Source: Adiantum capillus-veneris | Taxonomy: Eukaryota > Streptophyta > Polypodiopsida > Polypodiales > Pteridaceae | NCBI GenBank assembly: GCA_014529385.2 | Contig: CM043947.1 | Span: 131,963,391 to 132,027,390 of the forward strand | DNA: 64,000 bases | Direction of reading: 5' to 3' | Part shown: positions 1 to 12,180 of the stretch, in pieces | Numbering within the stretch: position 1 is the stretch's first letter | Layout of the letters: every line of letters begins with the position of its first letter | The notes under the pieces: generated by a model | Seen by the model: only the letters and a program-made list of their open reading frames with translations | Told to the model about the DNA's origin: nothing | The model's database searches: none | Position numbers and translations under genes: made by a program

Positions 1-910
1 CTCATGACCAAGTGGCTCTATGGACGTATACCTGTCCAAAAACACATGTAAACCTGTGAACCTACTACCTGTGAGCTATACCAAGCTCAAATTGTATCCG
101 CATAATGCATACATAGCATAAAACTGCACCAAAATGTGCAAAAAACTCTCTGGAATGCTCTCCACAATCGTACATGAGCACTACATGTGCTGCATAATCC
201 ACACTGGAAAGACTGTGCAAACAATAAGCAAAACCAATGTGAAACTTGTACACACTACCTCATCGATTGATAAACTCGTCGATTGGAAATGATTGCCAAG
301 AGCTAAGCACGCTCGAGGAAAAAACCCGCTCCAGACTGGACCACCGGAGCCGTATGTGTAGATATGTGCCATCAACGCCAAAAACTGGAGGAAACATCAA
401 AGTCGAAATGGCCGAATCAAAGTCCGGATGCTAGGGGGATACCATCGGAGCAAATCCGCTCCGGAATGTGCGTGGGAAGGGAGCGGATGGCGAAGCTACA
501 CCGGGGAGAGTCAAATCTCTCTCACTCGCTCCGCTATGTCGAAGCCAAGGAAAATGTCGTCGATGTCGTCTTCCACCATTGGGCGCAAGTGTTGATGCTG
601 TCGTCGCCTATGCTCAAAGCTGAGAAAACGCTCCATGTCACCTTCCGCCGCTAGACGGAAGCGCCAATGTCGTAGCCTCCTCTGGTCAAGGCCAATGCCG
701 AGAAGAAATTGCCAATGCGAAGTCGAGAAGAATGTTGAAAATTTTGAGGTCGAAGCAGTATGCGCATCGGAGGAGAGCCGATGCGCTCTCTCTCCCTCCC
801 TCGCTCTAGTGCAAAATTATCGAAGGGTGTTGGGATGATGTCGGGTGATGCCCGGGCTTATTCACCCATGTTTGCATATACCACATGTGTGTGTGCACAT
901 GTGCATGCTG

Positions 911-912
<2 letters not shown>
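1..912. other. unassigned non-coding DNA
   Basis: No gene recognised. Short open frames here have no familiar domain and overlap on both strands. By position this is inferred to lie in the last intron or the 3' flank of the minus-strand G6PD gene. Confidence 0.4.

Positions 913-979
<67 letters not shown>
913..979. repeat. (CT)n microsatellite, 67 bp
   Basis: An uninterrupted CT dinucleotide run. It produces artificial Leu-Ser and Glu-Arg open frames on the two strands. Confidence 0.97.
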
Positions 980-984
<5 letters not shown>

Positions 985-1009
985 GGCTCTTCACACTCTT
1001 TCCGGAGTG

Positions 1010-1340
1010 TGTGAACACACCCTTGCACACACTCTTCTTCAAAAAAATTGTCTTCACTACTCTGCTTACTGTCAAAAACCTGTGTTAGTGTGTGTGTGCT
1101 CCAGACACATTCACAATTTCTCCCTCAAAAGCTTCAACAAACTTCAGCCAGTTGTTTGACTTTGCTTTGTCGAACACACCCTTGCACATGCTCTTCTTCA
1201 AAGAAAAAGGCTTCACTTCTCTACTTACTCTCAAAAACTTGAGTGAGTGTCTGTGTGCTCCACACACATTCACAATTTCTCTCTCAAGCGCTTCAACAAA
1301 CTTCAGCCAGTTGTTGTTAGACTTTGCTTTGCCTTTGATT
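1010..1340. repeat. imperfect tandem duplication, unit about 160 bp, two copies
   Basis: The block starting near 1012 (GAACACACCCTTGCAC) recurs near 1172. The block TTCAACAAACTTCAGCCAG near 1132 recurs near 1289. The copies differ by scattered substitutions and small indels, so the duplication is not recent. No coding potential is recognised. Confidence 0.8.
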
Positions 1341-1849
1341 TTCACCAAAATATAAGCTTTTCAAAGCTTTACTCAAAGCTTTCCCCAAAACCGGCTCACT
1401 CACTGAGAGTGGAATGTATTATTTCCTCCACTTTGCTCTTCACTTTCTTTTCAAACTTTACCTTCAATGCCTAAGACAAGATTGCTAAGGTGATATCCTT
1501 TCCAAACTTCATGGCCCCCATGTCTTCCAAACACACGACAAAAAAAAAAATCATTTCCAATGCACATGCTCTAATTCTCTTCAAGACTTCATTCCACTCA
1601 AGAGGAGTTGGAGACACAATGAGAGATCCACTCCGGGTTGCACCGAATCTCCTCTTGATGTGGCCGATCCTTGCGGGATCCGTGTCGAACCGCCTCCGAT
1701 CCAACACCGCCAAGCACCAAATGCCGTCGCCACCAAGGGAGCACCGTCGACTGCCAAGCCGTAGCTCTACCACTTGCAAGTGCACGTGTGCACGGATGCG
1801 TGCGTGCGTGCGTGGTGTGGTGCATGCGGAAAATGGGAGGAGCACGAGA

Positions 1850-1999
1850 TGGTGTGGGTAGAGCAACCTCAAGAACTAGTGAGTGAGGAGCTCTTTATTC
1901 ATATGTATATAATGAATAAGTACATGCACACGGTGGGGGGACGACCGAACACTAGACGTCCGACCCCGAGCAAAAGCACAGCGCCTTTACCCCAACACT
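1850..1999 (-). mobile_element. possible LTR start of a decayed minus-strand element
   Basis: Read on the minus strand, the sequence from 1999 begins TGTTGGGGTAAAGGCGC, an LTR-like 5' end. A TATATA-like stretch and an AATAAAG signal follow near 1890-1910. It lies downstream, in minus orientation, of the Copia fragment at 2683-3850 and could be its 3' LTR. The other end and a second copy are not in the window, so this is only a suggestion. Confidence 0.3.
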
Positions 2000-2682
2000 T
2001 AGATTGATGATGCTTGGGCATGCACCATATGGAAAAAGTGTTTCATGCACATCTCTCTTCTCCTTCTCTCCTCCCCATCACTTTTATGAAAAATGTGATA
2101 TCTATCAATTCATGAATACGATCTCTCAATGCCTCTAATTTCTCACTGTTTCACATATTTGGTGGTGATCTTTTGTTACACAATGTCTTGCTTGTGATCT
2201 AGTTTCACGTGAATTGTTAGCATTAACACTCTCTTTGGCATAAGGAACACCATTATGTGTATTTAGGGTTGTTCATTTTGTGAGTGTTAAATGCTAGGAT
2301 GATGAGTTGCACACTGAAGATGAATATTGTCCCCTTCTCCTTCACTCTCTAATTTACACATATGGGTTTTGAGTGATCATGTGTTTTGTCTATTACCGCA
2401 CTAAGCGTCCCCTTTGCATTTGGTGTTGGATGATAGGACTTTTACAAAGGAGGCCATCTCTTCTCCAACTATGCACCGATATGCCATGCCTTTAAGCTCA
2501 AGCGAACATAAGGATCGGCCTCGCAATGTCCACTCAACCAATCAGTAGCCTAGAGGGCAAGATAAGTTTTGCAGTTGCACAAGGCCAAGAAATGAATGAT
2601 CCAAATGATGCATCCATCCATGCGCCTTCACACCAGGCTTCAGATGGAGATGCGTACCCTGTGATGTCAAATTAGTGACATA
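2000..2682. other. unassigned non-coding DNA
   Basis: I see no gene, RNA or clear repeat here. The stretch lies between the possible LTR and the Copia fragment, and may be decayed element DNA. Confidence 0.4.
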
Positions 2683-3850
2683 ATCTTGAGCTTGTAGCTA
2701 ATTTATTGGATTCAAGTCCTTTGCAAAGTGTGAACAGCCTACCCACCTTTTTGCCTTGTGCAACGAGTTTGACATTCTTCTTCTATTCCTTTACATAGAG
2801 ACCAACAAAATGAAATCCAATTTGAAAACCATAGTCATCTATTTTCCCAACAGACAACAAGTCCTTTGTAATGTTGGGCACATGCATCACATCAGTCGGA
2901 TATATTAGTTTTCCATTTATCAATGACAATAGCACAATTTTTTGTATGTGCAACAGGATGCATTGTATCATCCCCATTTTTAACACAGCCAAGAGCATCC
3001 AAGGTTTGCATATCCTCAAACCATTCGCCATTGCTGGTCATGTGAATTGATGCACTCGAATCAACATATTGTACTTCATTACGAGATTTAGATACATTTT
3101 CAAACATAGTGTTCAACACATGCTTCATAACAAACAATCTCTCTAGCTCCATACCTTTACTAGCAAAGTTGTTTTGCTACCATCTTTGTGGATAGTCACA
3201 CTCGGAGTGGGGTCTTGATTGCAATATCCTCTACCATTATTTTGCACACTGTCTCTACAAAAGTTTCCACAACCTCCTTGACTCCCCGAGCCTTATAGAA
3301 GTTTGTTACCACTTTTATTTTGCCTTTGATTGTTATATGGTGATTGTCATGCTATTAACCACAGTCATCTCTTTCGTTTACACCATGTCCTCCACATCTA
3401 CCTCTATTGTTGTTATAGAAGACATGTTTTGAATTAACTACACTTTGTGAAGACATGTCTTTCTTAATGTTCTTTATTCCACAATCAACAATGACGCCAA
3501 ATTTGTAAAACCTAAAAAGTTTTCTATGAGTACAAATAGAAGTCGTTAAAATTTTGTACACTAGCCCTAAACCCGCAAATCAGGATTCCACCTTATCACC
3601 ATCATCAGCAGTAACAAGAAATTCACATATATCTTTTATCTTTAAGACATAATCGTTCATTGACAAGCCCATCTTCACAGTGTTCCCGGGGGATTCACTA
3701 GCAGTACTAGGGAGATGTCACTTGCGTGCACCAAAATTTCCCTTTTGACCCCTATGTTTATGACCTTCAATTGTAAGTTCTATTTTTTTCCTTATAAAAC
3801 CCCCCTATTGTACACTCAAGTGATACCATACAGTAACTCTTAGTTGATAC
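2683..3850 (-). pseudogene. Ty1/Copia gag-protease remnant
   Basis: On the minus strand a UBN2-type Gag segment can be read near 3690-3560 (words such as MGLSMNDYVLKIKDIC and GLGLVYKILTT), broken by stops. An Asn/Arg/Gly-rich linker follows. Then comes a Copia pre-integrase protease region (3152-2783) with YVDSSASIHMTSN, GDDTMHPVAH and VMHVPNITKDLLSVG. The usual protease triplet D-S-G is D-S-S here, and a frameshift separates the two halves. Reverse transcriptase and RNase H are absent. The fragment is clearly dead and old. Assignment to Copia rests on recognised motif order, not on a search. Confidence 0.8.
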
Positions 3851-4731
3851 CCCGGGATAGTGTTAAGCTCATCTAGTGAGACCAAAATGTTCCACAACTC
3901 CTAGAGACAATTAACATCTTGTATATGCCCAATCATGGAGTTATCCACACTAAAAGACAATCAATACATGACTTTCCAAGTTCCTTTGTTCCAATTTAAG
4001 CACTTTCACTTGTTGAGGAGTAGAATTCTCCTCGAGCAACATTGGTGCATGTTCATGTTCACCTACATATTCCCAATAACCTTTACCCATTACGAAATTG
4101 TCCATCCTAAACTTCTAAGCATGGAATTTGTTCATATCCACCTTCCACTTCTAGTAACTGACAATAATATTCATTCCATCATTGTTAGATAGGTTTGCAA
4201 AAAATCAAAATTCTACACAAAACTTGTAATGGACCAAAAATAACATGTATTTGTCACAGCATGTGACCAAACTATGCGTACATTCACTCAATGTAACACT
4301 CATACCATGATATAAATGCCCCTTTATATGATACTATGATGTAAAGAATGTTCTTTGCCATGCCCAATGGCTTCCTGGCAATGCGATCATCCAATTCCCA
4401 AATGTCATTCGACCTTTCAAATTCCTAGATCTACCAAGAATTGTCTCTTCACATAACAAGGTCAGCAATGAGAAAATTGGACTTATGTGGGAATGTGACC
4501 TTCATTTTGGTTTGATTGTGATCTTAATAAAGTTCCATTTTTAGTATATTGACAATGAATTAATGCCACAACGAGTTTTCTTTATACACAAAGGTGATAG
4601 TCAACTTTCTTGATGCAAATATAGGCATTGTGTCTATTGTGTAAGCATCTAATGCCTGTAATTCTTACTTTTTTTTTTTGGGAGAGATACCTACAACTTG
4701 ACATTACAACTTACACACCCAACTTCGTGAG
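3851..4731. other. unassigned non-coding DNA
   Basis: AT-rich sequence with no recognised gene or repeat. It includes a short poly(T) run near 4670. Confidence 0.4.
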
Positions 4732-4917
4732 GTGGAGCATCCTAGCCGGATAAGATAGGCCAAGCCATCATATAGACTTGGGAAATAGACTCTAAGGGCT
4801 ACATCTAACACTCGACTCTGTGATGTGGAGCATCCCAGTCCAAAAAGGTAGGCCAACCCATCATATAGACTTCCGAAATAGACTCTAAGGGTTTCATGTA
4901 ACACGAGCATGCAAACT
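4732..4917. repeat. 93-bp tandem repeat, two copies
   Basis: GTGGAGCATCC begins at 4732 and again at 4825. Both copies continue through CATCATATAGACTT and AATAGACTCTAAGGG. The unit resembles part of a decayed LTR, but no element body is next to it. Confidence 0.8.
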
Positions 4918-7900
4918 CTTGTTCATTTTTCATCTACGATGTTAAATACCATCATTGTTATGTGATGGCTCCATACGTGTTTGCTCCAATTAGCAATTCC
5001 ATCCTTCAAATATTCCTTCAATTGCTTCACTATAAATAAACATTCTTGTCAAGCTTTGAATTGAAATCACAAGAGGGTAGTTCACCCCCATTGCTAGTTC
5101 ACCCGTAGAGTTCTCCAAGCCAAATCATAGCAACTTGAATTGTGATAGAGAGGAGGCTAGAAACGCCTAAAAAAGTTGTCCAATTGTACCTTTTGTCCTC
5201 TCAACTTTGTCCCCTTAAGCATATACCATTAACATGTCTTGAATCACGAGAGGTCCTTGATGCAAGATTTGAACTTTTGTATTCAATTCAGAGGGCCATA
5301 AACGTGCCTTGGGTAGCAGATGTGAAGCTAATGAGCACAGAAAAATCATGAAGCCCTCTTCTTTCAGAGAGCGGACTCTATCCGAGGAGTTTCTACTCGA
5401 GGTGGTAAAGCTCATCCACAATAAGGATCAGGACAACTATGTTTTGAACGTTGATTTCAATCCAAGCTAGCTTTACAGAGCTTGGAGACTTGTTGTGCCA
5501 GATATGTGGTCCTGTACTTCATGGGTCAACGGATGACCACACAAGGATCCTTAAGAATTAAGGATCCTTACAAGGCCCATACAAAGCCCGTAGTCTTCCA
5601 AAAGGGTTTTTTATTATTGGAAGGGATTGAAAGAGGAGTGAATTTTTTACGCATTGGCACTGAGGGGATTGCATTGAGCGGGTTAGCTCATCTAATGTTA
5701 GGACCTCTTTAGCCTGGAAGTGTAGCAATTAAGGTAGTAGCTTCCAATGTTCCAAGTATGGCTCATTTTAGAAGTTTTTCTTTTATTGACATTTTAGAGT
5801 GAGGTTGACCAAGTTGTTCCCAGCTCATCATATTGCATAATCAGTCACACTAGGGCTGAGACGCAGGCCAAACCATATATAGCGATAGCTATTTGGCACA
5901 ATGGAGAATGGGATATACTCTAAAATGTTGTTTTGTATAATATATGTGTATGTGTGGCAAGAATGTGTGTGTGCGCACGCGCACATGCACGCACTATGAA
6001 ATAAAAATTGAACATGTATCAGAAGTACACAAAAATATAAAAAGAATGCAAAAAATTTCTCAACACATGGTGGTTTGTACGGAAACTCTTTTGGATTGGA
6101 GATAGTGCATCTAGAACCACTAATCAAGATCGAAATTAGAAAATAAATGACAAATTGTATTAACAAGAATGAAAAATAATCCTAAAATATGCGAAGTAAA
6201 ATAATAATGAGTTGGATAAGCTACTCATAGTAAGTTTTATTGAACTATTATACCACGCTATGTGATTGTCATTCTTGTGGTAGTCCTAGAGAAATTACTA
6301 ATTCTAGATATTGGGTTTTTTTCCATGACATTTTACCTTGCACAAGACTTCCCCATGGAAGGGTCTTCCCTCTTTGGATAGTAATTGTGATTGCTCTCAT
6401 GTTGATCTTGAGCTTGTAAACAGCTTTTGGTTTTGGTTCGTCATCCACAAGTGGTATATCTTTTGCTTTTAATTAATTGGGTTCAATCATCCGATCTTAT
6501 GCCACCCAAACTAATTTGACAAGAACATATATTAACGATTTTTGGGAACATGAGTTTTACAATTCAAATCTATTATGTGTATGTAGTCATGATTATGTTC
6601 ACACAAATTCTTCCTTCTTCTTCTTCTTCAATGATGTTTCTTATTCACAAGATTTCTAGTGTTGGGTAGAGCTTACAAAAGTCTTCGCCAATTAATCCAG
6701 CTTTAAGCTAGTGGGTTGTTATATCATGTTGAATCTAGGGGTCGGTCATAGGACGATTTGAAAACGTGGGTTCACAATGTCCAAACTTTTATCCTACACC
6801 TTGTTCTTAGCTTCTCTCTTTTGGAAATTGCTTCACTTATTCCCAACTTTTCATATTCATGCATATTTTTGCATGACTAGATAATGTTCGTGTCAAGGGT
6901 TGAAGTTCTTTTCTTGTGCTTGAATGGGAGTTTATTCTTCTTCACGTTGGTATTCCTTGTGAAATAGGGGATGCTTGCAATTTGGGGAGCTTGCATCCAT
7001 GAGCATATTGGTGTCTAATTCTGTGTTGCGAAAGGAGAGGGTTAAGGGTTCACTTCCCTCACCAGCTAATGGGATTATTTTGTGGCTTGCAAACCTAAGC
7101 TATAGTTGCAAATGAGCATAAAGAATCTTCGCACTCGTGACTTTCATAAACTAAAAGGCTCTTTCCATAAGGGAGATTAAAAACTTTAATATAGATGTGA
7201 ATTTCCAGATGTTTAATGGTCATCAAATAAAAGCAAATGGGCATGTGAGCTTATTTTGAATATTAGAAGCGTGAATGCTCATGCTATCAAAGGAGATGGA
7301 GAAATTTCAGCCTATATGATGCAAAAACTTACAAACAATCCATGGACAAGGAATGCATGTGTGCGATAAGGATGCATACCTGATAGCAAGATGCCTTGTT
7401 ACTCTTCTTAAATGTATAAATTGGCCTAAAAATAAGGACAAATCAAGGGCTAGTCTTGAATCATATACCGTTTGTCAAAAGCAAGATGGTATGTGGTCAA
7501 GTATATCATCGATTCTAGGAATTGGAAATCTGTTAGTAATGCGCTACCGAGTGGAAAATCTAGACTGTGTAAATTGCAAATTACATTTTTACTTTATTTC
7601 CTTGTTTTCAAATGAGAAATGTTAGAATCACTATTGTTGAAATTGTTTCAATGCTGCCTCGTGTAGCGTTTCCACACCCAATAAGCACAATTAATCTTTC
7701 TTTAATGCGAGATAATTTTGTAGAGCTTGTCTATTTACCTTGTCCTCACTTGAATCTATGTATCAGCTCAAGAGGTTTAAATTAGAAAAGTAAAATGCCT
7801 TTCTTTGTTGAAAGTTCTTGCAAGCCCCATTTTTGTCTTCTGCTTTTTATTTGAAAATATCATTAAGTACACTGACACAAAAGCAACCTTTGAGATGATG

Positions 7901-8475
7901 TTCTCTGACCTTTGCCATAGTTGCATAAATTTATCAACATGTAACTTCGGGGACAAAAATAAAGTGAAATAAAATGCATGTGTTCAAACTCACCTCTTCT
8001 ACCCAAATGATGTCTGCCAAACAAGAATCATGACTATTAGAATGCCACGTCCAAATATACTATTAATACCACTGTTAATTTTGTAGAATTTAAAACAGTA
8101 TAAGATAATTATCACGCTTCGACTGTTTTTAGCATACACATGTGCACACACACACATTTAAATATACATATACACATAGATATCGTGCGCACACACATAT
8201 GTAGATAAACATATATACATATAGATATCTTTAACAACCCACATGTCCAATTTTACCATAAACTTCAAAGGATATTGAATCAAAGATGAAACCATCCCAA
8301 TGGTTTTCTTAACAGGCACTTTGTTGCCATGTTTAGGATGTTAACAGAAGTTGTGATTAAAGAATGCATAAATTTAAGCACACACAGCACCCCACCCCCC
8401 CACCCCCCAAAAAAAAAAGCATAAAATGTTGGGATTATTTCACCTAGAGAAAATCAAAGACTGCTCACAACATAC
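4918..8475. other. unassigned AT-rich DNA, inferred G6PD intron or 3' flank
   Basis: No coding exon, RNA gene or element body is recognised in 3.5 kb. I looked on the minus strand for the missing C-terminal G6PD motifs (the W-E-I-F-T-P-L-L-H and G-Y-I-W-I-P blocks) and did not find them. A CA/TA-rich patch lies near 8140-8230 and a C-run/A-run near 8390-8420. Confidence 0.45.
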
Positions 8476-11354
8476 CTCTAATTCATCTCTTCGCACAAAA
8501 TGTTTCTGATCTCCACGCATACTAAGTTTCACCATAAATGGTCAGTTTTGTAGTAATTGCAGGCTTACTCATACAACCTATCAGCAAGTTCATATCAACA
8601 ACATACATGTCAAGGAAGAGCCGTTCATATGCCTCTGGTATAACTATGCCTTTGTAGCGCTGAAGGAACGACAAGTCCATCTCACTTTGTGTTGTAGACA
8701 TGTCTAAACCAGGCCTTTTGACCTAGACATACCGAGAAAGGCCCGTTCATTTACGTGGCATCAAGTAAAAAAATCAAAAATTCACCCAATGTTTCTACTT
8801 GTGTTCCTACATTGTAAATTTGTGCAATCTGAAGTTCTTTATGTGCAATTTGCACGTTCTAATCAATACTCTTCTGGCCAGTAGGAACACACCATCGGAC
8901 TCCAATTTTGAAACCACACATGAGCTTCAAATTGCACTAACCTCGCCACAAACATAAGCTAAATGTCTCCCTTTGATGTACCTCTTTGAGAAGATGTGTG
9001 GAATTAAAGAAACCACATTTACAGTACTATACTAGAATGGATTACCAATTCCATACCATAACATTTTACGCCCATCAAAATCTAATTATACACATGCTCA
9101 ATATTTGTAGAAAAATGGTACACAACCAACATATTCATCCATTTCAAGAGGTGGTTAGAAGAATAACCGTAAACTTCATGTACATGGCTTCAGCTGGTTG
9201 CAATCGAATGACAAACTCATTTCTTCCTCGTCTCTGGCCTGGAATTACAAGTTATGAGACCAAGAATTTTAGATCACATCACTTCCATTTCTAGTGATAT
9301 CAACTCATATAACAGAGATAATGTAGTGACTTTGAACTAAACGGAAATATGCAAGCCCTACGTCTGTATATATCTCCAGGTACATCCTTAAATTGGACAC
9401 GAATTTCACCTTTTCTCCTATCCAAGGCCTTGCCAGCTTTGATGATAAATGGAACACCTTTGAACCAATAAGAAAAAAAAATCAAGTTAGTCAAAATTGT
9501 CCACAGCACATTTACACACAGCTAAGGACTTCTAAATACATACCATCCCAACGTTCATTACAGATGCGTAAAACAATGGAAGCAAACGTTGGTGTATTGG
9601 AACCCTTGGGGACAGTTGGGTCATCTAGATAACCATCATATTGCCCCAAAACTACCTCACTGTGTCTTATCCCTTCCACACATTTTAAGACCTGCAAAAG
9701 GCAGACAATGCAATAACTGCATCAAGCATCTGTTTCAAAACGTATAAACTTTTGAAAAAGAGAGGATTGAAAATTGGAAGTGACATCCAATGCTGAAGGA
9801 TTTTTAGATGAGGAGCCCCATCAGCTCATCCCTACTCTATTATGGGTACTCCTGTAGATATAATCCTTCTGTTCACATCTACAAGAAATATTCAGTGATA
9901 TCCCAGACCAAGAACACTACAAAACATTTCTCCTATTTCTATTTGTCATTTGACTTCAGAAAACGTGCAGATCTATGCTTTGAATTTATGAATTGTTAAA
10001 TTATTCTTTCAGGTTCCAACCTTCAATTTTTCATCCCTAATGCATTCTGGACTTAGCGATGCTGGTTTCTCCATAGCAATCAGACAAAGAACCTGCTTGG
10101 CAGAAATGTTTTAGCTTGATAAGTAATGCATAAACAAGTTTGCTAACATGATATAAACAAGTCTTCTTTGATACCTGTACTAAATGGTTTTGAATAACGT
10201 CACGAACAATGCTGCAGCAAAGCAAAGATGTTTACTCACTTCCAAAAATCATCTGTTAAACCTTTCCTTCATCGCAATCAGATTCCCAAGCTTCTGTTCC
10301 GAGCATAGCATGTTTTCACACCAGCTCTTTAAAGAACCATAGGTATAAGTAGAATAGGCCAGGATATTCACCCGTATTCGTCAAAATAGCCACCACGCCC
10401 TTCTGTTCCAAAGTCCTCTTTGAAAACTATCTGCAATCAAGCAAATGTATATCCAAAACTTCTTCAAAATGTGATCACTAAAAGACCCAATAGAAAAATA
10501 CAATGGGGATGTAATTGGAAAGAGGAGGAAATAGTTCCTAAGCAAAGATCCTTGGGATGTAATTGGATGTAGGAACTGCAATCTCTGTGACATACAAACT
10601 TTACCTGGACATTGTCAACGTGATCGCGACTCCAGAGGGGTTGAATAATGCGATTAGAAAATCGCAAGACAAGCTGTCCAAAGCCCAGTCTTCAAGATCG
10701 GTGAAAGGGAACTTAAAGATTCATTAGCATACAGAGCTGAAACAAACAACATTTACCAGATTCTGAACAGCCTCCTTGCCCAGATAATGATCTATTCGAT
10801 AAATCTGCTCCTCCGCAAATAATCCTCCTAGTTCGCTACTCAATTGATTGGAAGAATCCAGATCTTTTCCAAATGGTTTCTCAAGGACGACCCTATTCCA
10901 TCCACCTGGATACACCTTTGCCTATGAGTTTCATCATATCACTCACGTGTTTTTCTACAGCTTGTACGTACATATTGCAACCTCCAATGTACTTACGTGT
11001 ATTCATACAATATGCTTTAATGTTCCTGCCCACTTGAAGGTATACAGACGGTGGCAGAGCAAGATAAAATAGCCTCCCTGTCTGGCCATCCTTTCCAGCT
11101 CTTAGCATCTCATGATGAACAATCACCTGCTCAAGTTTCTGATAGCCTTCTTCAACATTGTAAGGACCTGAGATGTAAGTGATCTGTACGATTTGAAACA
11201 TACGCAAACTTTCAAATTAAGGGCACCAGAAGCTACTATGTAACCACAAAATGCTGAGGATGCTGATTCTTGAGGACCCACCAAGCTCAGAAATCTTTCT
11301 GCGTGAGGAAGTGAACTGGTCATCGGCTGTGCTTTTGCTCTCACATGTAAGTAC
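8476..11354 (-). CDS. G6PD: glucose-6-phosphate dehydrogenase, cytosolic type, exons 3-14
   Basis: Catalyses NADP-dependent oxidation of glucose 6-phosphate, the first step of the oxidative pentose phosphate pathway, in the cytosol. Minus-strand exons by homology and GT/AG borders: 11354-11282, 11183-10997, 10905-10757, 10673-10605, 10430-10372, 10211-10175, 10092-10021, 9691-9544, 9457-9362, 9238-9168, 8722-8607, 8521-8476. Joined to exons 1-2 they give 451 codons with every phase matching and no stop. Visible motifs: ISGPY near residue 104, EKPFGKDL (172-179), substrate/catalytic RIDHYLGKE (200-208), [23 protein letters not shown] (about 337-345) and [21 protein letters not shown] favours the cytosolic over the plastid form. 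About 60 C-terminal residues of the usual ~515 are not found, so at least one exon lies outside or was missed. The gene looks functional. Confidence 0.95.
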
Positions 11355-11791
11355 CTGAATTTCTCCCCTTCTCTTTCTCTGCTTTGTTGCTTGTGTATCG
11401 GGTGTGTGTGATGGCAGGTGCGCCCCCCCTGATGAATGTGTGTGCAAAGAGAGAGAGAGATAGAGAGTCTGTGGTGTTTGTGTGCAAAGGGTAGATGATA
11501 AATTGCGGCCATTTCATGCATGCGGGTTGATTGATGGTCTGTTTTAGCATACATATGTCGAGTTGTGGTTGGTCGTGTGTGCAGTATCAAGAATTTTGTG
11601 AGTCAAAGATGCTCACTGAGTGGATTGTGGTGCTATGTATGCCCTGAGCTATAGGAGGAAGCTCCCTTTGTGTGTTGGGTGTGTTCCCCTTTCCCCCTTT
11701 CCAACGTCCACTTCTAGTAGTCATGGGCCGGGTTTGTCGGTCCAATAGGAAAAGGGTAAGAGTGATCGCCGATGAGAGGCGCACTCTAACT

Positions 11792-12095
11792 AGAACATTC
11801 AAGGGTTAGTTGGCTAAGTATGGGAGCCCAAGTGTGAATGGATGAGCTCATATAAAATTCACCTAAACCTAAAAATCGTTTATTCTCTAACTGGAAACAT
11901 TCAGGGGTTAGTTGGATAACTGGAACATTCAAGGGTTAGTTGGCTAAGTATGGGAGCCCAAGTGTGAATGGAGGCGCACTCTAATAGGAACACTCAAGGG
12001 TTAGTTGGCTAAGTATGGGAGCCCAAGTGTGAATGGATGAGCTCATATAAATTCACCTAAACCTATAAATCATTTATTCTCTCATTTGTGCAATG
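11792..12095. repeat. threefold imperfect repeat in G6PD intron
   Basis: Three copies of a block containing GGGTTAGTTGGCTAAGTATG and GGGAGCCCAAGTGTGAATGG start near 11792, 11923 and 11990. Two continue into TGAGCTCATATAAATTCACC. Fragments of the unit lie between them. The motif TAGTATGGGAGCC recurs near 36070. It may come from an LTR, but the element is unknown. Confidence 0.75.
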
Positions 12096-12180
12096 AAGAG
12101 TGCGCTTGCTCCATCTCCATCTTCTTCTGGAAAATTAGCAAGACACTTGCTAGCTTTGAGTTTTAAAAAGCTCAAAAATG

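Noticed and set aside
760-1159. Leu-Ser and Glu-Arg repeat proteins
   Set aside because: Translation of the CT microsatellite at 913-979.
5142-5421. Possible coding fragment on either strand
   Set aside because: Short frames without recognisable domain; no match to the missing G6PD exon.
8986-9294. 102-codon plus-strand ORF
   Set aside because: Shadow of G6PD exon 12 (9238-9168) and its intron on the opposite strand.
10893-11590. Minus-strand ORFs of 104 and 155 codons as separate genes
   Set aside because: They are G6PD exons 3 and 4 read through introns; true borders are 11354-11282 and 11183-10997.
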